From Trichoplax adhaerens (lineage: Eukaryota > Placozoa > Uniplacotomia > Trichoplacea > Trichoplacidae), in the NCBI RefSeq assembly GCF_000150275.1, contig NW_002060943.1, positions 6,502,299 to 6,566,298 of the forward strand: a DNA stretch of 64,000 nucleotides, read 5' to 3'. The position numbers were made by a program, and so were the translations under genes. Numbering within the stretch: the first letter of the stretch is position 1; each line of letters begins with the position of its first letter. Under the pieces are notes generated by a model that was not told the DNA's origin, searched no databases, and worked only from the letters and a program-made list of their open reading frames with translations. Shown piece after piece: positions 1-14,010 of the stretch.

Positions 1-425
1 TTCAGTCGTAGAATGGACATAGTATAGTCGATGGTCGACAAACGTTCCTTGGTTACGGTGGTGAAGGAGCAAAGCAATTTGCTGCTAGGCTAGCAGGAAA
101 GAAGAATTTTGTCATCAAGTTGAAATTAGCTTGGCATCCAACGTTTTTAATCGCTTGCAACCCTTGCAATTGTCCCCTAATAGACTACTGTAGCTGCCAG
201 TCGTTCTCAAGACGATAGCAACCCACTTACACTAGTACTATCACTTTATGAACAAGGTGAGAGCAGTCATTTTACAGTCTGGTGCTCATCGACACGTTGT
301 TGCACACTTGCACATATTTTGTAGCAGCAAAATCATTTTACTAGGCAGACTAAAAGCGTGTTGCAATTGGTAACATTCATTCAAGCTCAAAATTGATTGA
401 TTATTAAGCTTCGATCAAGCACATC
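1..425. other. 5' flank of the PDCD4-like gene
   Basis: I see no coding exon here. The stretch is non-coding sequence directly upstream of the PDCD4-like start codon and presumably holds its promoter and 5' UTR. I could not identify a convincing TATA box or initiator. Confidence 0.4.
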
Positions 426-3108
426 ATGTCTTCACCGGATAAAAATCAAGGTAAAAATGCCAATCGAAACTTGGTCGATAGTGACCAACTCAATCCGATG
501 AAAGAAGATCGATCGAAACAAAAAGTGGATAAAAATACCAAGATGGCTACTGAAGACAGTAAAAATAAGGCTATGGACAGGCATTCGCGTATGGGTAAAG
601 GGCGTGGAGAGCCGAAGAAAGGTCAGTTATTACCTATATCCATGATGATAGATAATGAGCAATGATATTGTTGTTAAAATAGAGGATGGATAACATTGCA
701 ATCGTGTTCCTATCTGTAAAGCCAGAATCTACATCTCTATACGGTAGAAATAGATGCCTAACTAGCATACAATGTAACATCTTGACGATCGGTTGTTTTA
801 ATCTTGGTCTACAACTATTTCGAATAGACCTACTCAAATCATTTTCCATCGATCAATGACCACTACTGCCTTAATCCATCCAAAATGGCAGAGACATACT
901 TCAACTCGTAAGGAAATGATCTCTAGACTGCTTAACTGCCATATTTTATCTTCTATACTACCTAATAATAACAGTATAAAATCGACGGCTATTACAGTCT
1001 ATGCCACAGCACAACCATCGCGAATTTGTCCCAGAAAGAGACTGTTTCAAATAGATTCTTAATTCATCCAAATCCCTATCCAATATTGCAAAGAAAATGA
1101 TCAATGCGTCTCAATCACAATTGTTCATTACATCGAATCAATAATACTAATCGAGCGATTTCGCTCGTTCCTATATGCCATAACAACAGTGTTATTGACA
1201 CAAGCTCTGCCAGTAAGAAAGGCCAGAACAAAATAATCAATGGCGTTCCTACGCTAGGAATGGAAAGCTCATTCCCTTTAAAAGAGGCTCCGACTTAATT
1301 AGTGGTGATTGTGATTACACCCCAATAATTGACTGTAGTTGTCCATTACACCTAATCGACAATACTAAGCTAACGATATCGTTAGTTCTGACAACAGCAC
1401 AGCCAGTAAGAAAGGCTAAGAACAAAAAAATCAACGGTATTCCCTGTGTTAGGAAAGGAAAGCTCATTCCCTATAAAAGGCTCCAACTTGAATGGTGATG
1501 GTTGTAAATACATCCCAATAATTGACTGTAGTTGTCCATTACACCTAATCAACCATTACTATGCTAACGATATCGCTAGTTCCCCATAGGCCATGACAAC
1601 AGCATTATGGACAAGAGCCAGGCCAGTAAGAAAGACCAAAAACAAAAAAAAATCAACGGTATACCTGTGGTAGGAAAGGAAAGCTCATTCCCTATAAAAG
1701 AGTCTCCAACTTGAATGGTGATGGTTGTTAATACATCCCAATAATTATATATAATTGACTGTAGTTGTCCATTACACCTAATCAACAATACTAAGCTAAC
1801 GATATCGCTAGTTCCCCCTAGGCCATGACAACATCATTATTAACACGAGCAAAGTCGGTAAGAAAGGCCAAAAACAAAAAAAATCAACGGTGAAGAGCAA
1901 GATAGATATCCTGCTAGCTTCCCAATTCGCACTTGATTGCAGTATAAAGCTGACCGATTTTTACGTTTGCAGCACTGTTCAAAGGCCCATATTTTACTGG
2001 TCAGTTTTTATTTACAATTTGTACTAGTCAATATCCACCGCTGCTTGACAAGTAGTAATAATAAATAAATTGAAATACCTAAACTGAGAACATCGATCAA
2101 GTCAATCTATCTTTTTTAACGCCAATATCAAACACCTTGTCCCATTTTCCTATATGTCAAGCTTAAAAGTAAGAAATGCAATCGAATCAACGAATGCATG
2201 GCTTATCAAGGAGCCGAATTGATCCGGCTCCAATTATGACTATAGCATGTTAAGTCTACATCTCACTGTGCTCTTGCTGCACTTCATTTTTGACCGCATT
2301 GCATCGTAGTAAATAATCCATAATTGTATATCGTGCGTTTAAAACGAATATTCTACACCCTTTAGTAGAATAACGACGGTGCTGCAATCTGCAAGCGTTG
2401 CATTGTAATATAGCTCATCGATTTTAACGTCTTGTACAATCGATGATCATATCACACAAAATGAGCAGTTAACGAAGGAGTCAATCTTACCTGTTTTACA
2501 CGCCAACCTAACATGTACTGTAAGCACTCATGCAGCCTCTTATAAAACCCAAATCGTGGCACAAATTAATTAATTATATATTGTACAAGTGTATGTATGC
2601 AATGGATTTTGTTATAAATTAGAGTCTATACAGTTACAGTGTACAAGCATAGCGACGATATGACTCTGATACTAATGTAGATGAGAGATACGGATTGTGT
2701 AGGCCAGCTAGATGAAATGAAATACATCAACGTTTTTATAATAGTTCTAGTTATAAATAAAGAGAACTCATCTCGTACACGTTGAAATTAACCTATGAAA
2801 TAGGGCTAATCTGCCTTCCAGTTTACCTTTACTTTATTCGATATGAATCTTATAATGTAACACTATTATGGGTAGTCTTAGAACTAATGTACGCATATTT
2901 ATGCAGTCTATGCAGTTAAAGGTAATTTTGTGGTAATCTGTTGCTATACCTATACACTATGGCACTAGAACATGCGTTTGTACTATTTTACGATATTATG
3001 ATAGGTGGTGGTGGTGGTAAAGGGACCTGGGGCAAAGCTGGTGAAGTTTACGAAGATGGCGATGGAGCGTTAGATGAAAATGATGTAAGTTATCCTTCTG
3101 GTGATGAA
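426..3108 (+). CDS. PDCD4: PDCD4 homologue, first two coding exons only (incomplete)
   Basis: Programmed cell death 4 is an RNA-binding protein that inhibits translation by binding eIF4A through two MA3 domains. Only the N-terminal part is visible. Exon 1 (426-621) starts at an ATG with A at -3. It codes a Lys/Asp/Ser-rich segment ending in RMGKGRGEPKK, the conserved basic box before the MA3 domains (human reads GKGRGLPKKG). A donor at 622 (G|GTCAGT, phase 1) joins an acceptor at 3005, and exon 2 (3005-3108) continues with GGGGGKGTWGKAGEVYEDGD, matching human GGAGGKGVWG...VYD. The phases agree, so the exon pair is secure. Exon 2 probably ends before GTAAAA at 3109; a better donor consensus (GTAAGT at 3085) competes. 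No MA3 exon was recognised further right, so the gene is either very long, broken, or misassembled here. Confidence 0.82.
1110..1900. repeat. Degenerate tandem array, ~190-230 bp unit, 4 copies, in PDCD4 intron 1
   Basis: The marker gccagtaagaaag or a close variant recurs at about 1209, 1402, 1622 and 1854. The phrase gactgtagttgtccattac recurs at about 1330, 1525 and 1752. Each unit also carries a copy of gctaacgatatcg(t/c)tag. At 1370-1385 this is a perfect 16-bp palindrome, CTAACGATATCGTTAG. The array lies wholly inside the intron between the two PDCD4 exons. The apparent ORFs here are by-products of the repeat. Confidence 0.85.
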
Positions 3109-6100
3109 GTAAAATTATTCCAAAATGTTACGTATCTATTTAGTACCAGTTTTATTATTACAGTATGCATTGACAGCGTAAACTTTGAAAGGCTCTTTGG
3201 AATTTTGCCTTGCTATAGAAAAAGAATTTTTAACATAACGCATTAATTATTAATTTTAAGGATTAGAAGTAGGCTAGCCGTAACTTATTCCATTTTTTGT
3301 CTAGGAATAAGTCTCATGACTTTCAACGTGCGTACTTAGGCCAGATATTATTAAGAAAATAAAAGAATATACGGAATATCTGTTTACAACAGCAAATAGT
3401 TATTCTTAAAGTATCCTTGATTTTATTTTTGGAGTGTTATTGCTACCATGAATGGTGGTATCATAAAGATTCAGTACCTAGAGAGATCTTAAATCATAGA
3501 ATACCGATCGTGATTTAAAATGGTATTCAACAAATGGAAGTAAAATTATATTCATGATGTGCTTATCTTGACCATATTAATTAGTTGACTGCTAGCTACC
3601 TGTTATGTCTTGTCTTGTTAAAAGGAATGATTATAACGTATATTAGATTAATATATTAATACCCGTATATACTATAATGACCCAAGATGAAATATTATAA
3701 AGGATCTGGCGTATGATACAATTCAATGAACTTGTGCTGTATTGACTATGTCAACTGTGATGGTGATAGCAATTAAAATTTATAATTCTGATTTAGTGCA
3801 GTGCTGAATTGATTGATAATTAAAGTTGTGAAATCATAAACCAACAACGCTATAACAATTTATTATGCTTTACGGATCAATTATACCCAAATCCATTGAT
3901 CTTATCAATATTTTTCATTCGCCCATTTAAACTGTTTAGGTTTGTATCGCCATACCATTATTATTAGCAAGACTATCAGTAAATTTACTGTAGGCAAGCT
4001 ATAGGCGCAAGAAAGATCATCGTATTCTTATACTGTTGTATTTACACATAAATGTCAGCATCAAACCATCCATAACCTACTGAATGACTTTTCTAAGAAT
4101 AAAACTAGCGGAGGGCGTTATTTTATTGTATGCCTTATGAAATGTCCACTTTTCCTCCAATCAATTAATAGGAAGAAAATGAAAGGTGTATATCTGCAAC
4201 GATTAAACTATAATTATATACTATTAACTAAGCAGATTCATGTGGAAAATTTTATTAATTTCGATCATCATCTCTAAACCAGCAAGAATTTTACCTGTAT
4301 ACCTAGAGGGTAAGATCTGTCAATTCTGCATCTAGTTTTGTAATTGTAAGTACTAGACTTGTCAGTAAAAATACGATCGATATTTATCGCTAAGCAGTTA
4401 AGGTGTCTCGTTGAACATTTTATTGCACGCCAATATACTGTAGTAACAGTTAAAAAATAATTACATATCGCCTCGACTAAATGGAGAATCCATTATTAAC
4501 GCTTTATTCAATGCAAAGTTGGATAATTTAGTTTATTGTTACCTTCGTGTTACTTAAGTAAAATTTAATATTACACCTGCTCTCATCCCTAAAACCATGT
4601 GATTACCATGATTATATTATATTTAGCCTTTAAAGCGTGTCAGCTAGATGCTTTAGAAAGAAATTGGGCGTCAAAATCAAATTAATTTTAACAAGTAGAG
4701 AGAACAAATAACGTGACTCAGTAGAAAAATTTCATATTTATGCCAAAATCATTTAATGAATAGTGATATCATTTATCACTTTATTATATAATTTGTATCT
4801 ATCTACGATTTCATTAATACTCCTAAAACAATAAAAAGCAATAATATCAAGATAAGTATAGATTGATTTACAGGAGTAATTTTATACGTTTAAATATATT
4901 GTACAATTAATTAATCAGTCACGTACAAATATCACTTTGAGATAAGATTGAAGAAATAAATTCTCTTTGCTTGTGTGTCTTCATTTGAGTAATTCTACAC
5001 AATCATTTGTTTTTATCATTTTACACAGCTCAGCTATTATTTTATATATTAACATAGAAAGATATTTATATACTTTAAATACAGTTGATGAGTAAACGCA
5101 AAATAGAATTAAGAGAAAACAATATAACGTCAATAAAAGAAAATCTGAATCATCGCTGTCACAAATTTATCATTGCTCATGTCTCCTGCGCCTATAAATT
5201 ACCTTGTTGATCGCAATTGATTTTATTAATAATTAAATCCATGGATAATCATCCCCAAAACAGTTTATTAAATCATGAAAATTTTCCAATTTATTTCAGA
5301 GAGTAAGTTTTAACGACTTTGTATAATTTTATATAGTAACTGACAGTAATTAATCGATGATAAACAGTCAAATGATTCAGTTAATTTCTATTTAATGTAT
5401 ATTTCATAATATTGTCTCTATACGCTAGTACTTACAATAAAACAACTACACTATCACCTTGAACAACTACAGCTAATAAAATATCTTAACTGCTTTGTTA
5501 TAATATAAACTTTAAACTGTATGCGTGTATCTCGTCAGAAAGATTGATTATAAGCTACATTTAAGTTTGTAGTTAATGATATGCCTGTATGAAGTAATAA
5601 ATCGCTTGCTTGATTAGTGAATAAATTGCATTCACATCTATGAAAGTAGAGGAAGTAGCAATACGTAATTTCAAGGCTTAAGTAAGATTTTAATGAGAAA
5701 TTTTATAACAATATCATTATATTTCAGTATATAACATAATCAACATCAACAAAGGACTGCTATTACGTATTTAATAGTTGATAGAAGTAGCTATAAATCA
5801 GAATTGATAGTCTTTGCCTAGTGATTTACTAATTAATGAATTTATTGATTTGATACATTATCTGATTTTGTATCTATTCTGAAATGGATTATAACTTTAG
5901 TTTTATAATCGATACAATTTACGTTTTAAACAGTACGCACCACTTTAAATATGTCTGAAAATATTCTAATTGCCTTCTCTTGATATATTCAATCCTAGCT
6001 TAATGTTCAACATAACATTAAAATTCATCTATGTTCATCAGATCAGGAAGGGTAGCAAAATATCAGGTCCAATATATTCAATAGTACGATATCATTTAGC

Positions 6101-6642
6101 CACTTTCTTATTAACTTTCAAATTAAGAGTGATTCGTCATTTAACAATAACGCGCACTTTAATATCGTGACAAAAAAAATTTTAAAATAATAAATTGACA
6201 TATCTTATTGTTACTAAACCAGGAGCGTAATAAATTGATGTACATCTCTTAATCATACTATATTCTTTTATTTTAATAAATAATAATTGCTATCAATGAT
6301 GCTTAAAGCTCCATTCCCATTGCTTTGATGGCCTGTGTTCGTTTAAAAAGACTATAGATAGAAAAAATAACTAAAAACAAATAAACTGGAACGTAATGCA
6401 CGAATTAAATATACTGCATCTGTGTTATTAATATGACAATGAAAAACTAAACTTTTCACAGTTAAAATAAAAGATTTGCATCTTGTTAGCTGAAAGTTAA
6501 AAATTGCTTCACTATTAAATGTGTTTTATTTCCTGATTTGAAGAAGAGTTTAATTTTAAATTACGCAATAACACATGCATAATTATTATTTTGGGATAAT
6601 ATTATTATAAATGATTAGAAGTTATCGATTAATTATAAGCTC

Positions 6643-6682
6643 TCAGGCCAAAAGTATTTATACTTTTATACTTTTGGCCTGA
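6643..6682. repeat. Perfect 15-bp inverted repeat with 10-nt loop
   Basis: The left arm TCAGGCCAAAAGTAT (6643-6657) is exactly the reverse complement of the right arm ATACTTTTGGCCTGA (6668-6682). The loop is 6658-6667. A precursor of a small hairpin RNA, a cruciform or a terminal fragment of a small foldback element are all possible, and nothing nearby decides between them. Confidence 0.9.
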
Positions 6683-6934
6683 ATAATTCATTTACACTGA
6701 CAAGGCCTGCTTTTAGTTTTTGTGGAGTTGATTGATGCTAATATTTATTGCTAATTAGCTACGTTCAATTTAATTTGAAATTGATAACAGAAGATACTAA
6801 TCTTTCAATTATTAATATATAAATACCTTTAGATGATTAAATTCAAGTCAAGATTGCTACTTGTGAACATACTAAATAATATTAACGCTAATAGTTACTG
6901 CTACATAAGCAAACTAATAATGACAATTGTAAAG

Positions 6935-7400
6935 AGACACTGTATAGCTAGTGATTATCATTCATAGAAGCCAATCACATCTGGTTATTAATTATAAATT
7001 ATCAAATCTCAGCTCGTCCTATCCAACTTAACATTTATTTCACATTGTGGAAATTAAAAGTAAAGGGTAGTAATTAGTTCCATCATCGTTCATCATATAA
7101 AAAAAAACAATAACCGTATATAACTAGTGATTATAGTTGGCACTAGAATCCAATCATATTCAATTATGAGACCTCAGTTGGTCATGTTAAAATTGAGATT
7201 CATTTCATTTAGTAAATCATACATTTAATAATAAGCTAAGTTCATTACCGCTATCTACGAATATATTACTAACCGCTAATCATCAATCTAAAATAAAAGA
7301 ATAACCATGCACTATAGTATTCAGTACAGTTAGTCATTATTATCCAATAGCACCTAATAATGTTCAGTTGGGCGATCTGAATTATAAAGTTATTGTGTGA
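6935..7400. repeat. Weak tandem array, ~175-195 bp unit, 3 copies
   Basis: A block with actagtgattat, then ccaatca, then gacctcag (or diverged versions) recurs near 6940, 7120 and 7310. The copies are strongly diverged, so the boundaries are approximate. Confidence 0.45.
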
Positions 7401-8819
7401 GACCTTTAGGTGATTTACCTGCTATCCTAGAGTTAGTATAACTGTTGCAATAATAAGTACATGGCAATAAATCCAATTAGCTAGACAAAAAGTCATTTTC
7501 AATCTTTTACCATTCCAAACATATAAAAAATTACAGTTCTAATCTAGTAAGGTATTCCGTATAAAAATAATAATCATCAATATAGAACATTCCCCAGCGT
7601 ATAGAAATGTCAATACTTTACAATTAAAGGTAATAACAAATAATTAATATCATAGCCATCATACGTAAAAGGATTTACCAATTTAATGACAGCTGACAAG
7701 CACGAAATATTTTCACAAATAACAAGATAAGATGTCAATATCTGTTGGCTAATTTTGTGTATCGTTATGTTTACAACTTAAAAACAGTGGTTACTAACTA
7801 TTTGCTTAACATAGCCCAATTAATTATTATCCGACATCATAATAATTAGTGTGAATGGAAGCAGTAGATTCATTTTAAGTAGAATTACAGTAAAATTGCC
7901 ACGGTTACCGAACATCAATACAAATATTTTTTCAGATTAACAAATTTTACAAACACGCTAATTAGAGTAATGCAAACTTTGTTTACGACCTTAATAAAGG
8001 TGGGTTTAGGATAATTTTACTACCAAAAAACTCACTTAAAATGATTTTTCAAAATTTTCGTCTACGTAGACACTATTCGTTGCGATATGTTAAGGTACAT
8101 ATTCGTCTATATGTCGATCGAATATTGCCAAAATTGCTTATAATTTATAAATGTTTCTTTCTGACGTTTATTCTATTGAAAATGGTAATAAACTAGCGAT
8201 GCATATTTCAGCTATACACACACTAACAGATATATATTAATTCATACCAGAAGCCGTACCCTCAATCAAAGTAATTTTTCAATTGTAAATATATAAAGCA
8301 AAATTATTGATTATAGATAATAAATTCAAACAAAGCCAATGCAAATAAGGACCATTACTTTTAAATTTTTGGATGCAATATATAAAAATTCATAGGCATT
8401 CTTATTTTCTTTACATTATCTTACTACTATAAACATAGTTTTTTAAGTAAATTAAGTACTGCATATACGCCTATAAATCAAAATTGTAGTATAGATTACA
8501 CAGTACAGGACTTACTTCTGTTAGGTACTTTATTATATAATTAATAAAGGGATAAAAGTAATATAGCTTAAGGCAGCTACTTTTACATTATGTTGATAAA
8601 GCTGACTCTATGATTGAATATCTTTAACCATTTTAAGAATAATGAAAAAATAGTTAATAATAATTTCTCAAATATAGGCAAGTTAGTTTACTAAAGACAA
8701 ATAAAATACCGGCTTGCTTTACAATTTCTCTATTCAATACTTCGACATGATTACATGAAAGGTGCAGATTAGTCTGCATTTCCTTTTAATAAATTTTTAT
8801 AATTATTTTATGTGATTCA

Positions 8820-9120
8820 ATGCTTTAATCACTCTCACAATAATGGAAGATGTTACACTTCATTATAAACATTTTTATTAACTGCCATACACAATAATTC
8901 ATCGCAGCTATTTACTTTTGCATAATTTCCATCCATATTCTCTATAATTCAAAATTCTAATTATTTTCGCTATAATGAAGGATGTTACACTTTATTTTAA
9001 TCATTCCTAGTTATTATATTCAATGTTTTAATCATTTCGAAAATAGTAGAGGAAGTAGACTTTATTTTAAACATTTCTATTTTACAATGGTACAATAATG
9101 ACTCATCATAGCAGTTTACT
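8820..9120. repeat. Degenerate tandem repeat, ~3 copies of unequal length
   Basis: The motif gatgttacactt(c/t)att, followed by a T-rich run and ttctaattattt-like text, recurs near 8849, 8982 and 9052. The first and third copies also share acaataat...catc..agc. Unit length is uneven (about 133, then 70 bp), consistent with decay of an older array. Confidence 0.55.
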
Positions 9121-12100
9121 CTTAGCCTTTATCCGGTTAAAATTAAATTCATTAACAATAAATATTTAATTGACATCTTTGAGAGTCTATTAAGCTGATT
9201 AGTTAGCTTAATCATGAAGCGATTCATGCTTTTGAGCAATTTTAATTACATAAGACTATCAAATTTGGAAAGAGCGATAAAATGTCAAAAAATATTTGCA
9301 TACCTGTATGGTAATGAAAAATAGAAAGTGTAATAAACAAATCGATTGGTTATTCAATGTTAATTATGGTATTAATACAATACTGCATTGATTTATAGCA
9401 AGAAAATCATCATATAATTTATCATGTATGGTAAGCTTCTTCGATAGAGCTACCTTACTTTCATCTTCGTTGTAATTGCTGGTAGGAAAAATAGAAAAGA
9501 CTGAACATGCTTTAACTTTGCTGCACTTAATATTGCACTAGGCGCAATTATACGGTAGTATAATATTCAGTAGATCTGCTGACTATTGAGGAATATCATA
9601 TGTTGGAGAATATGATTATCTTTTCCATAAAGATCATTTTAATCAAATAAGTAGTAGCTCCTTTCCTTTTATACACGTATAATGCTCTAATTTAAGCCAG
9701 TCAGTGTAGCTACAGCTATCAAATCAATAGCTAAACTTGATCACAAATAATCTAGTGACCGTCGTAACTTACAATAGGTGCCAGCTATTTCTTAGCTTGT
9801 TTTTGCTAGTAACTTTAGGAGAACTCATTGTAGAAATAGCATTGATGATTTTAATTTTCTTCATTGAATATCAATCATCATAATTCACTTTCATACTTAG
9901 AGAGGATATTTATATTTATTTATGGCTATCTTAGCCTTTATATTGCTGCAAATAGCAGTATGGCCATTTATTTTACAGATATAGACGAAGAATACGTATT
10001 TCTACGAAGTTAAGATGTTTAACCCTTTTATAAATTAGACAGGATGATTAATCTAAATTTCTCGGATCACAGTAATATACTGTAATAAGCTAATTTCACG
10101 ATGATGATATGAATAATCAGTCTATTATTTTCCTAAGCTTTCTTATACATTAGACTCCTTTGATAAATTTCTTTTTGCTTAAGTAGAGTCCTGGTGACAT
10201 TTTGATCATAAGAACGATGTTAGTCAGCCTAATAGTAATTTATTTTCGTAGATAAAGTATTAATATTCAGTAATTAGCCTTGATCATAATGTTAATACAA
10301 CTACATTTCAGAACATTAGAGAGATGATCCGAATTAAACATTCTTAGAGGAGACTCTAAGGGGAATTAAAAATTTTTCCTGATTCACTTTGTTTCGAGAA
10401 CCTTCTGAAGTTAATGATAATTATACTACCACTTTATTCGTAATTATTTGCGAAATCGCAAAGAATTAAGTATCTAGACCTTAACAACAAACTATCCAGT
10501 TTTATGATTATTTTGTCTAGGAAAATATTAACTTTTTCATACTGTTGACGATAATTCTAACAAAGTATATACTAATTGACATCATGTGGGATTGCGTAAT
10601 CTAATTGCACCAATAGTTTTGAAAATTGTTTATTTACGAAGATTTACAGGGTTGTGATTCTTTATTTATATTACATTAACCAATAATAATTCCTTCCCGT
10701 GGCTATTCATGATGAATTCTCGGCGACCACATAGTGATTAATTCATTAATTCAAGCTAATACGATTTATCATACAATATACTCATTTTATTCAAGTATAG
10801 TAGAGTTTTTTAAGCTTATCATCCAATCCATCTTCTACGCCTTTTAATTAGACGTCACGACGTAAAAATTTAATCGACTGTATGAGATGCCGATGAGGTA
10901 GGAAATAGGTGTAGCTTAGCTCATTAAGACATAAATAGATGTAAAAAATATTGTTGAATTGTTAATCATCTTCTCATTAATGAATTACTGACCATTCATG
11001 ATGCTATAAGACAGCCATTTTAATTAAAAACTGCCTCATTATCCATATATAGTGGCTTGATTAAACATTCAATCGGATATGATTATTAGAAAAGGCAGCA
11101 TTCAAGATTTTATGTTCATTTAAGGGCCTTTTTACAACTGTTAGGCAGATAAGCAAGACTGAAATCATTTCCATTATATTTGAATTATACCAGTCTCCAA
11201 GGATCATTATTTAAAAATTGCACTTGTATTAGCATGAAGAAAGTACTATAATTATTTGCTAAATTGTAAGTACAGCACTATAGAACGTTGGATGAGTCAG
11301 CAATGAAACTTTGCATATTTACCTTTAGATATATGTAGTAGATGTTAAGACAAATTCTAATTCGATTCTCATCTTAATTTCCTCACTCTCTATATCTCCA
11401 CAGTACAGTATTCAAACGAACCTACGAGCATATATTATATTTTCGCTTTGCTCACTTTTTTTATTATACGTAATTTAATGATGGACCATCAAGATGAAAT
11501 TCATTTACTATTATCTGTTGTAGGCGTTGAACATTTCGGGCACCATATCAAGGCTTCAAGACTCCCATTAAGTAAGTTTTACTGAGATTGTAAAGTATCT
11601 TTTGAAATGAGCTATTTAGCAAATATGACAATTATAGAATAAATGACTATCGCTAGGCACCAAGAAAACTCAAAAATTCAACTTAGCAATAAGAATCACG
11701 TTAGAATTTGAACAGAATACTTAATTCAGAAGGAGCATTACTGCGACAGTTCCAAAAAAGGTAAGTCAAAGATAAATCTTTAGCCTTAATTTAGAACAAT
11801 TTTTTGGTATCCATTTTCATTTTATAAGTACCCAATAGCCGTCTAGCTAAAGATGACTAATAATGAAAAATGCTTAATCTTTAATTCGAAAGAAATCATA
11901 GCTGCATTTCTTAGTATTAATATAGTTTTCATTCAGTAGACAGCCTCAAAATTTTGGCTGTTTCCTCTTTATAATTATCCTAGTCATCTGCTTATGCTCA
12001 AACCTCTTAAATCGCTTACATTAAATCTGCACTGTACTCGATATGAGTAATTAAACTATTTAGACCGATTGAATCTTCATAAGAGATAGAGTAGTGCATC

Positions 12101-13302
12101 AAATTGAAATACTTTCTTCACAAACTAATCACGATTATTTCTATTTATTTTTTGAGTCTGATTTAATTTGAAGTATATGAGGATGGTAAATTACAATAAG
12201 AAATTTCTTCGAGTCTATTCGATCTCGTCTTCGACTAATAGCTTAAATCAAAATTTGTATTCCATTCAAATTTATTCCTTACTCGACCTGGATAGTATGA
12301 GTCTCCAGTGTTTTGTGACTGCTTTAATTTATTGCAACAATACTAATGAAGGGATCTTTCTACTCTAATTGAAGAATAAATGAAAATAATTTTCAGCAAC
12401 CAGCTTTGACTATACTGTAGCAACCTACGATGTTCACTAGCAAACTAAAATTTTATGCTGAAATTTATATAAATGATATTCGTTTTTAATCGTGCTTTAT
12501 TTACTATAGCTAGTACTTCTATGAATCTTATTCCCAATCAAAATGGTGTGGTAGTTCATTACTTTGTAGCTATCGTCAACAGTATTAATTAAGGCTTTTT
12601 AGCATCCAATTTTCCTTAAAATCCGTTGTAAAGTAGTAGAACAGAATAAATTAAATACTCTTAATATAGAAGCAGGACAAGATACTTCAGACGTATTCTT
12701 TCGAAATTATTTCAATGATGCGAACAATTGAAATTAATTCGTCAAATTTTGTCATTCTCACAGCTGATTACTATTCATAGTAGTATCTATTACTTTCGGA
12801 TATAATTAATAAAAAAATAACTCAATGCTCTCTGGTATTAAAGGAAACATTATTCTAAACTTACATTTACTCTGACGTGGCTCCTACTGCTACAAATGAG
12901 GAAATAAACTGACTAGAGACTCTATAGTTGCGCAAGAAAGTAATCATAAGGCTAGGGATTGACATCACAACAACATATAATGTACACTGGTACCCGATAT
13001 ATTTGGTACTTTATTCACTTTTCCACAAATGCTCTTCACTATCTATACCTAGAACGTGTGTATTCTTTGCTATTATAACGATAGGATGACAAGATAGACT
13101 GATTCGACACGCTATAATTGCTTGTATTGATGGTAACAGCAATATAACGAGTAGATTGATATCATAACCTATCTTTTATCTTGATATTGAATACTTTCTT
13201 TATGGCATATACTGGCAGTGCATACATTTTTTTCACTTTTATAGCGATAAGAGGAAGAAGAACATAGAAAGAAGCACTCATAATGCAGAGATATCACATT
13301 AA

Positions 13303-14010
13303 CGATTACTACGTATATGCTTTTTAACTGCTTTCGACTTTTCGTCATAAATGCGGATATATACCACGATAACACTTCTCAATCTACCTTTATTATTAAC
13401 ATGAAGGAATGTAATCAGTGAAAAAAACACCAATTTACTGCAAATAAATTTAAATCTAATTTGAAGTATGGAAAGCAATATTTATGCTTAATCTCAAAGC
13501 TATAACACCACACTATCTACTTAAATTTTTCAACTTCTGGATCCATATCGATTGCTACGTAGATACTTTTTAACTCCTTCATGAAGCTTTTCATCATAAG
13601 TGGGATATATGCCACGATAATACTTCTCTATTTGCTATTATTATTAAAATAATGCGATGAAGTGAATGAAATAGATATTAATTTACTATAAGTAAATTAT
13701 AATTGTCTATTTTGACATATGCGAAGCAATACTTACGCTCAATCTTAGAGCCATAGCACCACATTAGTTACTTAAATCTTTAAACTTCTCTTTTAATAAT
13801 TGCTACATACGCGTATATATACCCTTTAAACTTCTTCATATGGCTCTTCATCTTAAGCGCGGATATATACTACGATAATATTTCTCCATGCTGTTATTAT
13901 TAAATAAGGGAATGGATTCAATGAAATAGATATTAATTTACAGCTAATAAATTATGATTGCTTACTTTGACATATAGATAACAATAGTTGCGATCAATCA
14001 AAGAGTTATA
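13303..14010. repeat. Tandem array, ~248-bp unit, 3 copies
   Basis: Copies begin near 13303, 13551 and 13798 with attactacgta, attgctacgta and attgctacata. Each continues with a 'tttaactcctTc..tcatcataag.gggatatata.ccacgataatacttctc' type block and then with 'atattaatttactataa' and 'gcaatatttatgctcaatctc'. The period is almost constant at 247-248 bp. The third copy is cut short near 14010. Confidence 0.85.

Noticed and set aside
11470-11590. Possible exon with VEHFGHHIKASRLPL before a GTAAG site, weakly like MA3 text (VPHFHHELVY)
   Set aside because: Only a handful of residues agree, nothing upstream or downstream extends the match, and the following residues do not fit an MA3 helix.
12168-12368. 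66-codon ORF, plus strand
   Set aside because: Asn/Ser/Tyr-rich chance ORF with no exon partners.
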